A DNA stretch of 64,000 nt from Guadua angustifolia (lineage: Eukaryota > Streptophyta > Magnoliopsida > Poales > Poaceae): the NCBI GenBank assembly GCA_036346375.1, contig CM070506.1, forward strand, positions 1,922,001 through 1,986,000, written 5' to 3'. The notes beneath the pieces are model-generated. The model was given only the letters and a program-made list of their open reading frames with translations. It made no database searches and was not told the origin of the DNA. A program made the translations under genes and the position numbers. This document shows positions 1 to 10,958 of the stretch, one piece after another (position 1 is the first letter of the stretch; each line of letters starts with the position of its first letter).

Positions 1-298
1 CTCTGGATTTTGTCGAATGAGCATCTGCAAGCGATCCTTTAATTTGATCTGCAGATACTCCCAGACCCGAACCCATTCCAATAACCTTTCGTGGAGAATT
101 ATCAATGGATCGATGTCGATCCGAACCTCGGTGAGAGACATCGAAAGATCGATGTCGATCTGAACCTCCAGAAACCGGCAAAAAATCACCTTCAAAAACA
201 TCACGACTAACCTGAACAATACCTTCGATCTTCTGAAGCTCGCCATCGGATGGTAGCCCGACACCATCCGCCGCAAAACCATCCCCCCCATCACTCAT
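1..298 (-). CDS. Partial open reading frame running off the left edge, unknown protein
   Basis: An ATG at 298-296 opens a frame with no stop down to base 1, giving at least 99 residues. The peptide begins MSDGGDGFAADGVGLPSD and is rich in Ser, Asp and Gly. It contains a short internal repeat of the form GSDRHRS(F/I)D, seen twice around residues 47-67. No known domain is recognised in the visible part. It could be the N-terminus of a host gene or the first part of a retroelement ORF1/gag; the surrounding transposon density makes the latter plausible. The start choice rests only on this being the first ATG of the open frame. Confidence 0.35.
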   Translation of the reverse strand, partial: MSDGGDGFAADGVGLPSDGELQKIEGIVQVSRDVFEGDFLPVSGGSDRHRSFDVSHRGSDRHRSIDNSPRKVIGMGSGLGVSADQIKGSLADAHSTKSR

Positions 299-1429
299 CC
301 CCACATAAGCCCAATACTAATTAGTAGCAGTTATGTATGGCTCCGTCGAAGAGTTCCCTCCGGTGCAGTTTGTGCCGAATGGTACATGTATGAGGTGGTT
401 CAAGAAAAAATAATTCATATGTTTAATTGTTTGAATTGAACCATCCTATTTTGAATGGTGGGATACAAATTTAAGGAATATTTTATATAAATACTGAACC
501 ATTCTATTTATCCAAAACAATAGAACCAAATGATACAAGACCATTCGATCCCATTCAATCTCATCCCACCAATCAAACACACGCTAAGTGATCTAATTAC
601 CCAATTCCACCAAATAAGTTGGCACGAATTGAACAATATCGAAGTTGAAACCATATGAAATGGAAGCGTTTTGGCTAGCAAGTGAGAAGTGTAATCCCAG
701 TGATCAACAACAAAAACTAGTTGGTTCTTGTAACCACACATGAAAGAAGGGATTTCTTTTCTTCATCGGTCAAAGGAGGCGTAAAATGCATAGAACATCA
801 GTCCTGAAATCAGCAAAATGCAGCAACAAGTTGAAAACAGTCACCAATTCAGATCACCACACGGAAAAAAGAAAAAGAGCATCTCTGTCAAAGAGAAAAC
901 CAAATACTAGTTCAAAACAAGTTCAATGCACGGAGGTGTCGGTGGTCGGCACGGGGCCACTCTGCCGTCGCGGTCGCCGTCCTTGACCTTGCCACCGCCT
1001 CGAGTACGAACACCAACCGAATGGAGCAGCACCACCTCGTTCGCCGGACACGGCCGCGCTTCTGCCGTCGACCTTGACACGTGCCCATAGCTGCCATCTA
1101 CGCCTCCAGCAGCTACTCACGGTGGCCCTTCTACCTGAAAAAAAAACTTATTTGTAAGGCTCGTTGGCTTGGTTCAAAACTGCGCTAATTACACTCGTTC
1201 TTTGGTTAAATATTGAAATGAGTTAATTTCAAATGAAATTGGACTTTGCTCTGGCTCTGACTCGGCTCGACTCGTTAGCTCGGTTCTAAAAATAATTTCA
1301 AACTATAAATAAAATAATTTTAAATTAAACTATATCAATTTTCAAAAAAACTCAAAAAAACAGGGATTCAGCTTGATTTCCACCCCTACCCTCCAGCATA
1401 GTTATACTCTACCTGTCCTGACCATGACT
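299..1429. other. Intergenic stretch without a supported gene
   Basis: This is AT-rich sequence with one GC-rich patch (about 906-1130) whose overlapping frames on both strands show no recognisable domain. About 1345-1395 ends in TTTCCACCCCTA, which resembles the 3' terminus of a hAT-type element, but I could not find its partner end. No gene is called. Confidence 0.5.
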
Positions 1430-2161
1430 TATGGGTGGGGATCAAATAGATAGTATAGTTTCCAATCATTTGGACAATTTTTTAATACAGATTTTATCGG
1501 CTCAGATATTTGTTGCATAGTATTAGATTAGAAACAAATATAGGTTTAAACAAATACAGATTTTTCAATCGGATACGATTACGGATTGAACATATCACTA
1601 TCCGGCGAATACGAATACGAATTAGGATTACCAGGATATTTAGAGGTGAATTATCCGTATATTCATGTACATGAGCTAGGGCAAAGCTGCTGTTTTGGCC
1701 CAAAAAGATTTATAAATTTCAAAATCGTTTTCTAATTTAATTAATCCATAATCAAGTTTTAATTTAAAATTTTGGCAAAGCAGCTCTAAAAACTATGAAC
1801 ATTTTTTGAGATGTCCCTGACACAGTCTAATATTTTAAATAAGTAGCTGAAATGCATAAGATCTAAAAAATGCATAATTTATTATTTTAAACGTAATTCA
1901 ATCGGGAATACAAATTTTGGATCATTACATGTTCTTCATTAATGTTTAGATCAAATAAACTAGTTATTTTTTTTCCATTTTGTGTGTCTATTCGTGACCG
2001 TATTTGTTTTGGTTTGTATTCATTTTGTATAGGCATTCGATATTATTTGCATTTGTATTTAGATTATCTGTATTCGTATCCGCATCTAGAGAAAAATATA
2101 AAAACAAATATGGCAGAACTATTATCTATCCATATTCGATCCGTTTTCATCCCTACTCATA
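1430..2161. mobile_element. Probable non-autonomous hAT-like element
   Basis: The ends are imperfect inverted repeats. The left reads TATGGGTGGGGATCAAATAG and the reverse complement of the right end reads TATGAGTAGGGATGAAAACG, the G-rich terminus style common in plant hAT elements. The interior is AT-rich with many short CGAATACGAAT / CGTATCCG-type inverted motifs and no transposase frame. An 8-bp target duplication is not evident (CCATGACT on the left, GGCAAGGG on the right), so the boundaries are approximate. Confidence 0.4.
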
Positions 2162-2887
2162 GGCAAGGGCAAGATGGTTGTGTGGCGCCAATGCGCTGGC
2201 GGGAGTGTGGCCGGTTATGCATGCTGTGTCTGGCATTCTAGCCGGCCCTACGCCGCAGCGTCTTTGCCCATCGCAACCTCTGTTGCCACCTACCACAGCT
2301 TGTGGCTGAGCGTCGCTTCCCTGGACCACTGCGACCCAATAAAGTCTCCAGCGTATCTTGGGTATGGTGGCCTGAGGCGGATTTAGGGAAGAAGATCATT
2401 GAGGTCACTGAGGTTAATATGAATTAGTAGAATTAACTTATAATTTGTAATAAGATGATCATATTTTTATATACTAAAGTAACTATGTGTGCTAAGTCAG
2501 AGGACATCGGTGTCACTTACCCTTACTCATACAAACGTAGATCCACCCCTAGTGGTGGTAGCTTCTTCTCTAGCGCTTGTGGGAGAGGCCGAGAGGGGCA
2601 TGTGTGGAAGAGAAGATTTCCCTACGCACGCATCTCGGAGTGACATGGATAGCAACGATAGCCCGTGCTGTAGTCTCTAGTCACACGAGACCTTTTGGAG
2701 GTGGATTTAGAAGCCATCGCTTATCTTGCCCCTTATACATTTTTTTTGCAAATCTAGCCTCCTTCATGCATACATTTGCAAATTTATCCCTGCCCCCCCC
2801 GTAGACGCGGAAAGCGCGGTGGGCAACACCTTTTCGAATTTTAAATGAAATGAGCCTCTCATGTGCAAATTTCTAATATTTACATGT
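2162..2887. other. Intergenic, no gene seen
   Basis: Short overlapping frames on the + strand show no recognisable domain or splice-consistent structure. Nothing further is called before the CACTA terminus at 2888. Confidence 0.5.
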
Positions 2888-3400
2888 CACTACTCGTAAG
2901 CGACACATCACTATCATCAGATTCGTGTCGGTTCTAAGTTTTTCAAAAAACGATTGTGATAAGTAACCCGAGGGTGTTAGTAATAATCACTATCGGTTAC
3001 GAGATTATAAGTGATTGTGATGTATAAGATCGACACATCCGAATCGGTTCTCTACTAAAAGTGATAGTGATGTACGGTCATCACTATCGGTTCTTTTCAT
3101 AGAAGTGATAGTGATGTGCGTGCACATCACTATCACTCTATGAAAAGAATCGATAGTGATGACCTACACATCACTATCACTTTTTAGTAGAGAACCAATT
3201 CGATGTGAACATGGTTATCACTATCGGTTCTTTTTATAGAAGCGATAGTGATGATAATGCACATCACTATCGCTTGTTGAAAAGAACCGATTCTGATGTG
3301 CTCGTGCTTATGACTAAAGTGATGGTCGTGCACATCACTATCGCTTTTTGAAAAGAACCGATTCTCGATGTGCCTCGCTAGGTTATATATACCACTCAAG
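2888..3400. repeat. 5' subterminal repeat array of CACTA element A
   Basis: Repeats of the core ATCACTATCGGTTCTTTT and its complement alternate in direct and inverted orientation, for example around 3075-3110, 3120-3180, 3205-3290 and 3320-3365. They form many small hairpins. Such arrays are the usual binding sites for the TNPA-like protein in En/Spm elements; here that role is inferred. Confidence 0.8.
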
Positions 3401-3916
3401 ACTTGAACTCTTCTCTGTTGTTGCTCAGAGGAGATTTCTCCGCCGCCACCCGAGAAAATAGCTCATATTGTGTGGTTGGAAGCAATACTTGGGTGAGAAA
3501 ATTTGAAGTCCTCATGGGTGGGTATTAAGAGGGCAAAATTGAAACCCTATCTTGAGGAGATTCCCCTCTTTTTGCCCTCTTTTGCGGTTTTCTTCAAAAT
3601 GTGAGATCAGCAATTCTTTAAACCCCTTCAATTTTGCACTGGTAATTTCGATATGTCGTCAATAAAGTTTAGGTTGCACTGGAATTGTGTACGTGCTTTC
3701 AGATTTCACACTCTTTATTTGACAAGCACATATCTATTTAATTTTTGTAGTCGATCTCCTGCTTATATGGAATTACTATTGCTATCATGTGGTAATCATT
3801 ATTAGAGTTTAGGCGGCGTAACCACGCCTCCCGCTCGAGGGTGTTTATTTATAAATATGCTGAACGAAAGGGCATATTTATGTTTAAGCAAAGATTTAAT
3901 TATCCACGTTTTTGGG

Positions 3917-4133
3917 CGATTCGAGGATATATGGTTCGAGCAAGTTCCTGAGCTGTGTTGTACAACTTCAGAGTAGATTTCGGTAGTGTCTCTCTGGTGT
4001 TCTCCGGATACACACCCCTCTTGACCTGTTGTCGAGACGTGTATCTAGAGAACAGCGGGGAGATGCTGCCGAAATTTTCTCTGGAGTTGTACAACGGCTT
4101 AGGAACTTGTCTTAACCATATATCCTCGAATGG
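3917..4133. repeat. Long foldback (hairpin) in the leader of the TNP2 gene
   Basis: The left arm (about 3917-4012) is the reverse complement of the right arm (about 4038-4133) with few mismatches. The motif CGAGGATATATGGTT pairs with AACCATATATCCTCG, and GTTCCTGAGC pairs with the complement near 4095-4105. The spacer is only about 25 bases. The same structure recurs at 10218-10425. It sits between the subterminal array and the first coding block, so it would lie in a leader or first intron. Confidence 0.8.
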
Positions 4134-4469
4134 GATTAGGACCTAACCTATTTAGAGATTAGGAGTTATCGTTAGTACCCTTTGATTTGTTTCGTTGTAG
4201 TAGAAAGATTTGCAAGCTATTGCACTAGCTATATAATTAGATTATTTGATATCATTGTTGATGTTAAAATTTATGTCTCTTATGTAGGAATTGGAAGATT
4301 TAAACCAGGAAGAAGCTAGGTATCGATCGGAGTACATTTATATATCTTGGAACACATCCACTATTTTGCAAAGGTAATATTAATTGAAATGATGTCTCAA
4401 TATTTAAAATAGCTATAGCTAGTTGTCGCCCGCTTTTTCCTTAATTTATTGTGCGAAATTTAATTGTAG

Positions 4470-7400
4470 ATGGGCCGTGAGGAATGGATGTATCGAAAAG
4501 CCGTGTGAGTGCTGAATTTCAGAGGGGTGTTAAGGAGTTCAAAAAATTGCGAAGATCTACATGGTGAGGAGGGTGTAAACTTCATATATTGTCCTTGCAT
4601 TGATTGCACCAACTGAGGAGATTTAACAACTCATCTCAAATTGAGGACCACCGATTCGACGTGGCTTCGTGAGGAATTACACATGTTGATCCATCACGGG
4701 AGGCGGTAGTACCCTTCCGATATGCAATGAAGATACGGTGGAACCGGATGACGAGTTTGCACTGATATGTTTGAGGAGGATAATTTGGAGCAAATGTTGC
4801 GTGATGTGGAGGGTAATTACACGAAAGAGAGTTTGAAAAGTTTAAAAGCTTGATAGAAGATTTATGCCAAACCGCTGCTCACAAAGTTGCAAAGCGGAAT
4901 ACACCAAGTTGGGTTTGGTCCTTGCATTGTTCGAATCAAGGCAAAACACCGTTGGGATGATACAAGTTTCAATGCACTACTAGTTCTTCTATCGGATCTG
5001 CTTCCTGAGGGAAACGAGTTGCCAACAAACATTTATGAAGCGAAGAAGCTACTATGTCCCGTGGGAATGAAAATAGAAAGGATACATGCATGTCCGAATG
5101 ATTGCATCTTGTACCGTAACGCACATCGGGGAGCTGACGCTTGTCCGGTTTATGTGTGCCCCGGTACAAACAAAAGGAGAAGCGAACGACAAGAAGCGAA
5201 GAGCCGGGCAACGACGGTGAAGAGGTCACTAAAGGTGCATCGCCAAGGTATTGTGGTACTTGCCCATCATTCCCGTCTGGAGCGGTTGTTTGCAAATCCG
5301 AGAGAGGCAAAATTGTTGCGTTGGCATTACGAGTCTCGAAAGGAAGATGGCAAGCTGAGACACCCTGCTGATTCGGCTCAATGGAGAAACATCGATTGGA
5401 AACATGAGGAGTTTGGTGCCGAAATGAGGAACATAAGATTTGGGTTGAGTACCGACGGAATGAATCCGTTTGGTAACATGAGCAGTCGTCACAGCACCTG
5501 GCCAGTTCTGTTGTGTATCTACAACCTCCCTCCTTGGCTGTGCATGAAGCGGAAGTATATCATGATGTCATTACTAATCTCGGGACCCAAACAGCCGGGA
5601 AATGATATTGATGTGTACCTTGCACCATTGATCGAGGATTTGGTAAAATTGTGGAATGAGGGGTCGTCGTGTGGGATGCGTACAAAGAGAGCATTTCACC
5701 CTACTGCTATGGTATTTTGCACCATAAATGATTTCCGGCCCTTGGTAATTTGGCGATTCTGATCGAAAGGAGCCAAAGCGTGTCCTATTTGTGAAGAGGA
5801 GACCGAGAGTCTATATTCGCTGAATTCCAAGAAAAGCGTGTATATGGGTCACCGAGGTTTCTACCTCAAGTCATCGATACCATAAGATGGATGACAAATT
5901 TGATGGGAAGAGGGAAGTCCGCTCGCACCGCAGCCCTATGAGTGGAAGCCAAGTATATTCACGTGTAGAGGATATCGATGTTCAAGACGAAAGAGCCAGA
6001 ATCTGCTAGTCCTAGGACCATTTGGAAGAAGAGGTCAATATTCGGGACTTACCTGTCATGGAAGGAGTTAGATGTCGGCATTGTATTGATGTCATGCATG
6101 TTGAGAAGAATGTCTGCGACAACTTGGTTGGCATCTGCTTGAACATACTTGGGAAGACCAATGATGGTGTCAATGCTCGTCGCGTCATGGCCTACATGGG
6201 AATCGGGCCCGGACTTGCAAAGGATAGAGGAGGATGGAAAAGGTCCGTACATCCTCGCTGCATGCTACACCTGCCCAAGAAGGAGAAAGAAGATCTCGCA
6301 AATGTCTCCAAAGTATTAAAGTTTCATCCGCTACTCCATGAACATTAAGAAGCTTGTGTCTATGGATGATTTGAAGTTGTTGGGCATGAAGTCCCATGGT
6401 CGCCATGTCTTGATGACCCAAATGTTCCTGGGTTGTAATCCAAATATTCTCCCAGAGGATGTCAAGTTGGCAATCACAAAGTTGTGTTATTTCTTCAATG
6501 CGATCTCCTGCAAAGTTATTGACCCCGATGTACTAGACAACTTACAGAGTGAGGTGGTGCAGACTCTGTGTCACCTTGAGATGCATTTCCCACCGCCGTT
6601 CTTTGACGAATGGTCCACCTTGTTGTTCACCTTGTCGAGAGATTAAGATATGTGGACCCGCTTTACGCTACATGTATCCGCTCGAGAGGTACATGGGTAT
6701 ATTAAAGTCGTACATGAGGAATCGATCAAGCCTCGAGGGTAGTATTGTTGAAGGTTATGGGATCAAGAGGTTATTGAGTTTTGCGTGGACTACCGAGTAA
6801 AAGACAAGCAATCGGTGTTCTCAGATCTCGCCATGAGGGAGATTTGCTGGTAAAGGAACCGCGGTCCAAACTAATGAGTCCAAGGTTTGATATGTATTGC
6901 AAGGCGATTTCACGTCTTGCGAATAGCGAAGTTCGCCCATACATCGAGCAAAGATAAGTTGATATTACGGAAGAGAATCCACAAATGGATGAGCTTTCCA
7001 TCGCACAAGAACATAATGATCGATTCTCACATGGTTCAAAGAAAAGCGGAGGTCTCCTTTAGTGAGAATGTAAAATAGTTGGTCGACGGACCAAGATTTA
7101 ATGTCTGAGATATGGCAGGGTACGATATTAATGGTTACACCTTTTACACTAAGAGTCAAGATGCCAAGAGTATTGTCCAAAACAATGGTGTGAGTATAAA
7201 TGCTTTCTTTGATGATCATCACTTAAAAGCAGTCTCCCCAACCACAATGAACTCCTACTATGGGCCGATCAAGAAATTTGGGAGCTCGACACGGAATATA
7301 CCAAGTTCCATTGTTCCGATAAGTGGGTACGACTTCCACATGGAGTGAAGGTCGACAAGAGAGGCTTTACTATTGTGGATCTCATGAGACTCGCCACAAA

Positions 7401-7623
7401 GATGATCCGTTTGTCCTCATGGGCAAGCAACTCAAGTCTTTTACGTGTGCGATCCGCCAATCCGAGGTTGCACGCCGTTCTTCGTGGCAAGAGACGGATC
7501 GTAGGAGTTGAAGATGTTGTAGATGAAGAAGAGTATAACCAATTCGATGAGATACCTTCATTTGTAGATGGGGCTTGTCTTAGCGGGGATGACGACACAC
7601 ATGGAGCCAATTACATGCAGTAG
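4470..7623 (+). pseudogene. TNP2-type CACTA transposase, degenerate
   Basis: This is the catalytic transposase of an En/Spm element. The start at 4470 (MGREEWMYRKP) opens a transposase-associated domain (about 4470-4720) ending in a CPCIDC-like cysteine motif. A long open block at 4887-5762 is Transposase_21: CPNDCILYRNAH at about 5092, LRHPADSAQWRNIDW, IRFGLSTDGMNPFGNMS at about 5430, NLPPWLCMKRKYIMM and PGNDIDVYLAPL. The Asp residues in STDG and GNDID are candidate catalytic acids. Reading then shifts frame; CIDVMHVEKNVCDNLVG (6080-6130) continues the domain. DUF4218 follows (ALRYMYPLERYMGILKSY, 6660-6720, FPPPFFDEW at 6586), then DUF4216 (GYDINGYTFYTKSQD, 7113-7160). At least four frameshifts break it; the 5762 end falls where GNLSG-type sequence is expected. 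It is transcribed, if at all, from the array and foldback upstream. Confidence 0.85.
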
Positions 7624-7768
7624 ATCATCATGAAGGGCAAGATTGTAAATAAATGGACTATTATAATGTATGTAAAATAGTTTGCAACGCTTTCAAAGTA
7701 AAAAATCCAAGGTGATGAATTGTCGTTTGGAGGCTTCATTGAAATGCATGCAATTTCTTTATGCCTCG

Positions 7769-8488
7769 CACTTTGTGCCATATGTTGTGAAAGAAAATTC
7801 CATTTGACAAAATTACTTTTGGGAAAGCTTGTAAATAGTCGAAAGCTCATTTCTGGAAATTTTTGTACAATTCTAGATTAATTTGAAATTTTTTTGACTT
7901 TTCTACGCTTTACGCACAAATCATGTATACGAAATGAATTTTAGCATATTTCTTGAATGAAGTCGCTTTTTCCAAAAATTCTTTTATGGAAAGTTTTGCA
8001 ATATTCTGAAATATGTTTTTGCATAATTTCAAATAATTCCAATGATATTTGCAAAAGTTTTACACTCTTTGATCTAATTCTGAAAATGTACTGCATGCAT
8101 GGTTTGTCCGAAAGGCAATAGTGCAACTTTGCACTTTGTGCCATATGTTGTGAAAGAAAATTCCATTTGACAAAATTACTTTTGGGAAAGCTTGTAAATA
8201 GTCGAAAGCTCATTTCGAAATTTTCGTACAATTCCAGATTAATTTGAAAAAGTTTTGACTTTTCTACGCTTTACGCACAAATCATGTCTACGAAATGAAT
8301 TTTAGCATATTTCTTGAATGAAGTCGCTTTTTCCAAAAATTCTTTTATGAAAAGTTTTGCAGTATCCTGAAATATGTTTTTGCATAATTTCAAATAATTC
8401 CAATGATATTTGCAAAAGTTTTACACTCTTTGATCTAATTCTGAAAATGTACTACATGCATGGTTTGTCTGGAAAGGCAATAGTGCAA
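7769..8488. repeat. Tandem duplication, two 358-bp copies
   Basis: The segment beginning GCACTTTGTGCCATATGTTG occurs at 7769-8126 and again at 8131-8488, with only scattered differences (for example TACTGCATG versus TACTACATG near the ends). Both end in AAAGGCAATAGTGCAA. It lies between the TNP2 stop and the internal array, so it is non-coding tail sequence of the element. Confidence 0.9.
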
Positions 8489-8489
8489 T

Positions 8490-8780
8490 GAACTACATCA
8501 GTGTCGGTTTTCATTATAAAAGCGATACTAATAATAAAGCATCAGTATCGGTTTTCTTAAAAAAGTGATACTAATGATTAAGCATCAGTATCGCTTTTCT
8601 TAAAAGAGTGATACTAATGATAAAGCATCAGTATCGCTTTTCTTAAAAGAGTGATACTAATAATAAAGCATCAGTATCGGTTTTCTTAAAGAAGCGATAC
8701 TAATGAGAAAGCATCAGTATCGGTTTTCTTAAAAGAGTGATACTAATGATAAAGCAATCTATCGGTTTTCTTAAAACCCC
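8490..8780. repeat. Internal subterminal-type repeat array of element A
   Basis: About six tandem units of roughly 43 bases, each of the form GCATCAGTATCGGTTTTCTT followed by AAAAGAGTGATACTAATGAT. Each unit pairs a CAGTATCG half with a complementary CGATACT/TGATACT half. Arrays like this normally sit at element ends; here it lies at the head of the second gene. Confidence 0.8.
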
Positions 8781-10036
8781 GGCCCATTCTCGCAACCATA
8801 GCCATTCGCGCGCGCGCAGCCCTGCTCCACGCTTAACCCTAGCCGCCCCGACCTCCCTGACCCTCCAGACTTAGAGTCTGCGGCCGCGCCCGCCCTCCCC
8901 CCGCCTTGGGTGCCCTACCTCGCCTCCGCCTGTCGCCGGTGCCTCGCCTCGCCTCGCCCTCGACACCGCCTCGCCTCCCCCGCCCGCTGGGGTGCCTTCC
9001 TCGCCTCTCCGCCCGTCGCTGGTGCCTCGCCTCGCCCCCGACGACCCTCACCTACGGTGCCTCGTCATCTGCCTCCGTCTTCCTCACCTACGGTAAAGCC
9101 TCGCCCCTGACGACCCCCGACGACCTCACCTCAAGCCCGGTGCCTCTCACATCCGCCTCCGTCTTCCTCACCTACGATAAAGCCTCCTTCAATCCTTGTA
9201 TGAGCAAGAACATCTATCCGGTCAGAGGCTTGCAAAGGGGCCAGTCGATCTGCGGCTTGGGGACCTTGCATGTGGGGGTTGATTGTTCTGTGAGGATTTG
9301 GGTTAAGGTTGACAGTTTGTGACAACAAAATTATCTTTCACCTGCTGCAATGCTTGGTTAGATCATTTTGTTGTTGGCTATAACATGTGAATTTGTATTG
9401 TATATGATAGATTGCTTACTGTCATTAGGTTTTGATGGTCTGATAGCCTCCTGTCAATATTCAGTATCAATTTGTGCTATTGTTTGCCCATACCTTAGTC
9501 TGTTTCATTGTCCAGTAAGCTATTTTCCATTGGAATCTGATTCTCTTATTAAGCTGGTAGTCTAACTGCAGTCAGATTCTTTTATTAAGTTGTGAATCAA
9601 TGTCCATATATATATCTAGTTCACTGTTATAGAATGACAAATTGATTAAGTTCTAAAACTGCCAAGTATTGAATCTATCAATTTGTGGTAAGGTTGTCAC
9701 AAACTTGTCAATATCTTGCCCTAGTGGCGAGGACGGCCTTTTAAGGCAACCCGACATCTGAGAACAACATAAATGATTAATTTGATTTATGCTAGATGTA
9801 CTGATACTTTGATTTTCATGACTGTATACATGTTCCTACCACTGTTTTTGGTATCCTGGTGTAGGACCTTATATTTTGTCATGCTTCAAAGTTTAAGAAT
9901 GTGTTTTACTAGCTATTCTGTTCCATGGTTAAAGCAAGTGTACTTGAAGAAAATTAAAACCGAAAAATTAACAGGTGTATCATGTGAATTATTCTAATTT
10001 CTGGTGAATTTTGAAATTTCTATTTTTATTGATCAG
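8781..10036 (+). other. GC-rich leader and first-intron-like stretch before the second CACTA gene
   Basis: Bases 8800-9180 are strongly GC-rich and encode only low-complexity Pro/Ser/Arg-rich peptides in several frames, with CCTCACCTACGG-type units repeated near 9047, 9086 and 9166. From about 9320 the sequence becomes AT-rich and intron-like. No domain is recognised. The position matches the GC-rich 44460-44810 segment of element C, which suggests a conserved leader of the second gene. Confidence 0.4.
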
Positions 10037-10104
10037 TTTCTATGTATATGTGAGATTTCTATGTATGTGTGAGATTTCTATGTATATGTGAGATTTCTAT
10101 CTAC
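10037..10104. repeat. Short tandem repeat TTTCTATGTATATGTGAGA
   Basis: About three and a half copies of a 20-base unit. The same unit in inverted orientation recurs in element C at 42708-42900, at the equivalent place upstream of its second gene. Confidence 0.75.
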
Positions 10105-10217
10105 GTTAGAGTTCAAAATGCGTAACATACGTCTCCTGTTCGAGAGTACTTGTTTATGAATATGCCATTTCAGCATATTCATAAGCAAGCAGTCTCAAAT
10201 TGTCCACGTTTTTGATT

Positions 10218-10425
10218 AGTTCAAGGATATGTGGTTCGGGTAAGTTCTCGAGCTATGTTGTACAACTCAGAGTTGATTTCGTAGCGTTTCGGTGTTCTCC
10301 GGATACACACCCTCTTGACCTCGTTGTCGAGACGTGTATCCGGAGAACAATGGGAGATGTCTTGCCAAATTTTCTCTGGTTGTACAACGGCTTAGGAACT
10401 TGCTCGAACCACATATCCTCGAATG
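10218..10425. repeat. Second long foldback of element A
   Basis: This is a near copy of the 3917-4133 hairpin. The arms include TCAAGGATATGTGGTTCGGG on the left and CCACATATCCTCGAATGGGA on the right, and the central TTGTACAAC palindromes and CTCCGGATACACACC are kept. It precedes the second gene just as the first copy precedes TNP2. Confidence 0.8.
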
Positions 10426-10958
10426 GGATTAGGACCAAACCTATTTAGAGATTAGGGTTATCGTTGGTAATGATTTAGTTGGTCAACAGATATTGCATGT
10501 TATGTCACTTACTAACTTGACCTTCTTGTGTTGCTATTTTTGCAAGTATCGAAAACCAAACCTATTGTTCCCATTGTCTTGCAAGTATTATTGCCATTGC
10601 ATTAGTACATTAATGCTCAAATTCTCTCGTTGATGTTGTGAAATCAAACTTGTTGGTATAAGTAAACATCCGCTAGTGCTAAATTCACTTGTCATATGGA
10701 ATGGGCTTTTGTTTTTTTATCTAAGCATAGGTTAGAGTTTAAGTTGCGTAACCCACATGTATCCGTTCGAATTTAGAGATTAGGAGTTATCATTCGAACT
10801 TATTTAGTTGGTCAATAGATAGACTTTTGTTCGGAACAATTGCATACTATGAATTATCTGTTGATCCTTTACAAGATTTATTGTCAAGTGCATATAGTAG
10901 CTTCAAATTTCTTTCTCTCATGTCACACATATGACCTTATCAGATAAGAAAACTCAAA

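Noticed and set aside
2888..3400. CRISPR-like regularly spaced repeats
   Set aside because: The units alternate in orientation, vary in spacing, start at a CACTA terminus and sit in plant DNA; they are transposon subterminal repeats.
8906..9322. 138-residue + strand frame in GC-rich sequence
   Set aside because: Low-complexity Pro/Ser-rich composition in all frames and no domain; best explained as leader sequence of the transposon's second gene.
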